From: Sipunculus nudus
Lineage: Eukaryota > Annelida > Sipuncula > Golfingiida > Sipunculidae
Reading direction: 5' to 3'
Assembly: GCA_026874595.1 (NCBI GenBank)
Contig: CM049310.1
Coordinates: 39,313,558-39,377,557 of the forward strand
DNA: 64,000 nucleotides
This document shows positions 60,840-64,000 of this stretch, piece after piece. Numbering within the stretch: the first letter of the stretch is position 1; every line of letters begins with the position of its first letter. The notes beneath the pieces are model-generated. The model was given only the letters and a program-made list of their open reading frames with translations, did not search any database and was not told the origin of the DNA. The position numbers and the translations under genes are program-made.

Positions 60840-62064
60840 ATTAATCCCCCCCCCCGTCTTGGCACCAACCGTAGTCTTTCACTTTTCGGCATTAGGACCC
60901 CGCCTCTTTTCAGAATATTTGCATTCCCTAATGTATTTCCTTAAATATCGAGCCAAATGCTACAATGACTTAGACTATTAAAAGTATAATTGTGTTAATG
61001 TTTATTATTCGCCGCTTTTTAAATCAGTGTTTGTTTCCTGCTATATAGAACGGTTAAACCGTTTGCTGAGGACCAGGTAATATCCTCTCGTAATTACACC
61101 TATTTGCATCTGTTTGAAAAACAAACAACAAATCAAATGAAATACGGGTGAAAAAGTAAACTCTTTATTGCTTGGGATCATTACAACCAATGGTTTATCT
61201 TATTTGGTAACATTTGTAATTCATAGGTTTCTCAAACTTATATTATTATTTATTTTAAAAAATCACGAGAATGGGTATTGGTATCTAGGAAAATTAAATA
61301 CTATTGCGGGGATATAATATGCAGGTTAGGGCTGCCATCGAAGAAATAACTGGTAATTCTTTTAGGCAGTAACACCATCAGTTAATACACTGCACAATCA
61401 AGTCTCATACACACAAGACCGTCTCAACAATCAGATTTTACTCCCACTGGACCCCTAGATTATTGGACAACGTCCCATTAAAACATGTAACATGATTGAT
61501 TGCAGTTTTCATTTATTTTGAATTTAAAGTGTTTAATGTGGATTCAGAAGTGTAGTAGTCATTATTTGACAAGGAGATGCATGGACAGTTTCTAACAATA
61601 ATCAATAATAATGCAGCTTTAATGTGTGCGTTTTTATTTATGAATTTCATGAACATCCATAAGATTTTTGGTGAGTCATTACGGCTCCACTGGTCTGGAG
61701 ATCTCTTGACCTCATAAAATTTGCATGGATTTTGCTGGGAATCAAACTAAGGCAAGATATTATAATGATTAATATTTCTGTTGGGTTTAATCAAAATCCA
61801 TCATATTCCTGATATCTTATCTTGGTGAAACAACAAATTAGCCTTGTGACCTCTGACCTCATTAATATGGGTGGATTTTGCCTGTAATCGTACTCAAGTG
61901 AGATAATCAATTGGTAAGTAGTTGGGAGCTTCGTAAAAATCCATCGAAGCCCTGGTATGTTTGTGCGGCGACAAAAAAAGTTAACGGAAGGACAGACAGA
62001 CCGTGGGTAAACCACAATACGTCCCGTCATGGACGGGCGTATAATAAGAATATCAATTTATTCT
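60840..62064. other. No gene; diverged short repeats near 61670-61930
   Basis: Poly-C near 60847-60855. TTGACCTCATAAAATTTGCA TGGATTTTGC near 61707 recurs as TGACCTCATTAATATGGGTG GATTTTGC near 61854, a duplication of about 145 bp, ending near GGACAGACAGACCG. No protein gene. Confidence 0.45.
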
Positions 62065-64000
62065 ACTGAACGGGAAGGTAGGTGGCGCCACCAGTCTTGT
62101 CTACATGAGAACTATCCAAGATGGATAGACAATAGAGCTCTGCGCGGGCCCCAACCCGCCTCGCGGGCTGACTTTTGTAGGATTTTGTGGGGCAGGGCGC
62201 TCCAAAAAAAAAAATTCCTACCGGGCGGGGGGGATGCGGGCTTAAAGCTGGAATTTGCGGGGCGAGGCGGGTTACATGATATTTCTGTGGGCCGAAAACA
62301 TAGTTATAGCGAGGAGTTGAATACATTTACTTTAATGTAAAGCACTGTAGCCTGTAGGTCTGTTTATATGTTCCTTCGATTATTCCATGTTCTGATTTAC
62401 TATATTGCACCCATGAAATATAAATTCCCGCAGTTTTTAGACAGATTTATCTTTGTAGGGCCACTGGTCAGAATATTGACATGTACAAATGTACCTGGGT
62501 ATAGTGTTGTATATTTAGACTTTCAACACTGTATAGGCCTGTACTTGTGGCCAGTAGTTATCTCAGATAACATAACATGGCTGAGGGTAGAGCACCAGGA
62601 TTATACCTGTGATCTTATAAGTTATAATAGTCGATGCATTGGGTGCATCTGGTCCTGTCACCAGCTGGATATAGTTTTACATAACTCACAAAGACTGAGG
62701 TGTGCTTATCATGCATGAGCCAAAGAGCACTGGCCAGTTTAGAGGACTGCATTGGCATAGCAGAATGAGATCAAGAGCATGGCGCACATTTGAGATCTTC
62801 TCTTGTGTACACAACCATAAGCTGACTCCCTCTGCAGTTCCACAGCCTTCCTCTTTCAGCTAATTAGCTTATCATCACTGAACAGGATTAACCTCTTTGT
62901 CAAATAAAAGGTGTGATCTGTGGTGAGCAAGTACTGTCCTCCAGCTAGTGCAGCTAGTGACGAGTAGTGTTACTCTAGGCATACAAACTTAATTGATTGC
63001 TTAATGCTTGAGTTTTATTTTATGTTTCCGTATAACAGCATATGCATGGAAATATGTTAAAACTGTAATTATATGTTGTTAGCTAAATATCTTAGTATGT
63101 TGAATTTATATTTACTTTAAATATTTAAAGGGGACACAAAGGCAATATTTGATTAGTGTGTCCCAGTTACTGACATTTCCACTTATATGACGGTAAATAA
63201 TTATTTTTGAGAAGTGGTTATTCTTTAAATTAAATAACTAACCAGTGAAAAAACTGTAAACGTCACACCATCAGCAAAACATGGTAACGCTATCTACTCA
63301 CAAAAGGTGGTCATTCATTATAAATAAATGAAAATTAATCATATTTTTTTTAGTTGGCTACCTTTTAAGTTGTCTCCTATCATGTCTTTTATTTGCGGGT
63401 TGAATGCGGGTTGACTTTTGGTAAAAATGCGGGGCGGTGCGGGCTGAAAACTAAATGTGCGGGGCGGGTGCGGGTTTTATTTATTTTTTATAGGTGCAGG
63501 GCAGTGCGGGGTGGGTTTTCACATCTGCCAGGTGGGGAGGTTGCGAGCCTGAGGTTAATTTTGCGGGGCGGGAACAGGCTCTTAATTCCGGCCCGCGCAG
63601 GGCTCTAATGAAGAAGCCAAACTTTAGACTGGTCAGTATATTGAACCACTCCAGACATAGGAGTAATTTTCAACCAAAGCAAATGCACGGATAGATTCCA
63701 TGTGAAAATGATTGCAGATGGCGCCACATGTAGGAGATGGAGGTATCCCACATCTATCGAAGATTGATGGACATGCAACATTTCAGACAGATACTTCAAA
63801 CCACTCACACTGTTGAGCGATGTGCACAAATGCATGCAACCCCGAAACAATTGTAGGTGGCGCCACAGGTCTTCCATACAACAAATCTATCAGAGTTGTA
63901 TGAACATGCACAATTTCAGGCTTAAATGCTGCAGCACTCCTACCAAATAAGCGGACATACACTGTGCAAAAATCGTTATAGGTGGCGACACAGTCTTGAA
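62065..64000. repeat. ~125-140-bp tandem repeat with GGTGGCGCCAC, split by a hAT-like element
   Basis: Units begin at GGTGGCGCCACCAGTCTTG (62081), GATGGCGCCACA (63718), GGTGGCGCCACAGGTCTTC (63856) and GGTGGCGACACAGTCTTG (63981) and share ATGAACATGCA-like internal blocks. The array is interrupted at 62133-63607 and leaves the window on the right. Confidence 0.65.
62133..63607. mobile_element. 1.48-kb hAT-like element, TAGAGCYCTGCGCGGGCC ends
   Basis: Left end TAGAGCTCTGCGCGGGCC; reverse-complemented right end TAGAGCCCTGCGCGGGCC. Many subterminal TGCGGGGCGG and GCGGGTTGAC motifs lie within 160 bp of the left end and 220 bp of the right end, typical of hAT subterminal repeats. The flanking 8-mers ATAGACAA and ATGAAGAA match at 5 of 8, so the TSD is worn or absent. 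An open frame at 62368-62718 (116 codons) shows no BED finger or hAT dimerisation motif. Probably non-autonomous. Confidence 0.72.

Noticed and set aside
62029-62340. 103-codon Gly/Arg-rich open frame
   Set aside because: It spans the left end and GCGGG subterminal repeats of the hAT-like element.

Overview
This is AT-rich, intron-bearing animal nuclear DNA. It is dominated by transposon remnants, satellites and long TA microsatellites, with very little coding sequence. I see no bacterial, plasmid or phage features. Repeat ends such as CCATGGGTCATGACGCTCA, AGGTCACCATGACCTAATTT and GGTGGCGCCACC are ones I associate with mollusc genomes. A lophotrochozoan, probably a mollusc, is my best guess, but this is inference from repeats.

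The genes of interest are three paralogues on the plus strand, about 25 kb apart. Gene A is at 1246-4846, gene B at 27436-31081 and gene C at 53024-55344. A and B each assemble from four exons into a type I membrane protein (250 and 246 residues): a signal-peptide exon, a phase 1-1 ectodomain exon, a transmembrane exon (phase 1 in, 2 out) and a cytoplasmic-tail exon. The intron phases agree and the joined exons are open to a stop in both genes. The ectodomains are strongly diverged but share a colinear HLG...TTxK[ST]C pattern. The tails share the juxtamembrane motif IRPLEEPY and then become acidic, rich in Gln, Ser and Asp. I do not recognise the family. Gene C keeps the signal, transmembrane and tail exons but no ectodomain exon is visible, and its transmembrane exon has no phase-compatible acceptor. 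It looks like a headless copy or pseudogene. A and C also share upstream and intron sequence (about 790-1470 against 52600-53296), so they descend from a segmental duplication.

Layout: 1-440 22-bp repeats; 793-4846 gene A; 5020-7230 LINE remnant; 8153-9108 55-bp satellite; 10390-11545 and 16530-18110 remnants of one dispersed repeat family, the second carrying a hAT insertion with a perfect 8-bp target duplication; 18-23 kb MITEs and TA tracts; 23885-27310 36-bp minisatellite with decayed flank; 27424-31276 gene B; 31.9-39.1 kb MITEs, a LINE end, SINEs and a 30-bp satellite; 41547-43723 an inverted-repeat element with CGGCCG iterons and a PHD-finger fragment; 44337-46886 a large imperfect palindrome; 50060-52205 a long member of the dispersed repeat family; 52.6-55.4 kb gene C with a pogo-like insertion; 57.5-60.9 kb duplications, a TA tract and LINE fragments; 62.1-64 kb a tandem repeat split by a hAT-like element.

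Most long open frames here are artefacts of tandem repeats whose unit length is a multiple of three. All gene models were built by eye from splice signals, phase and paralogue comparison. No transcript evidence or database search was available.
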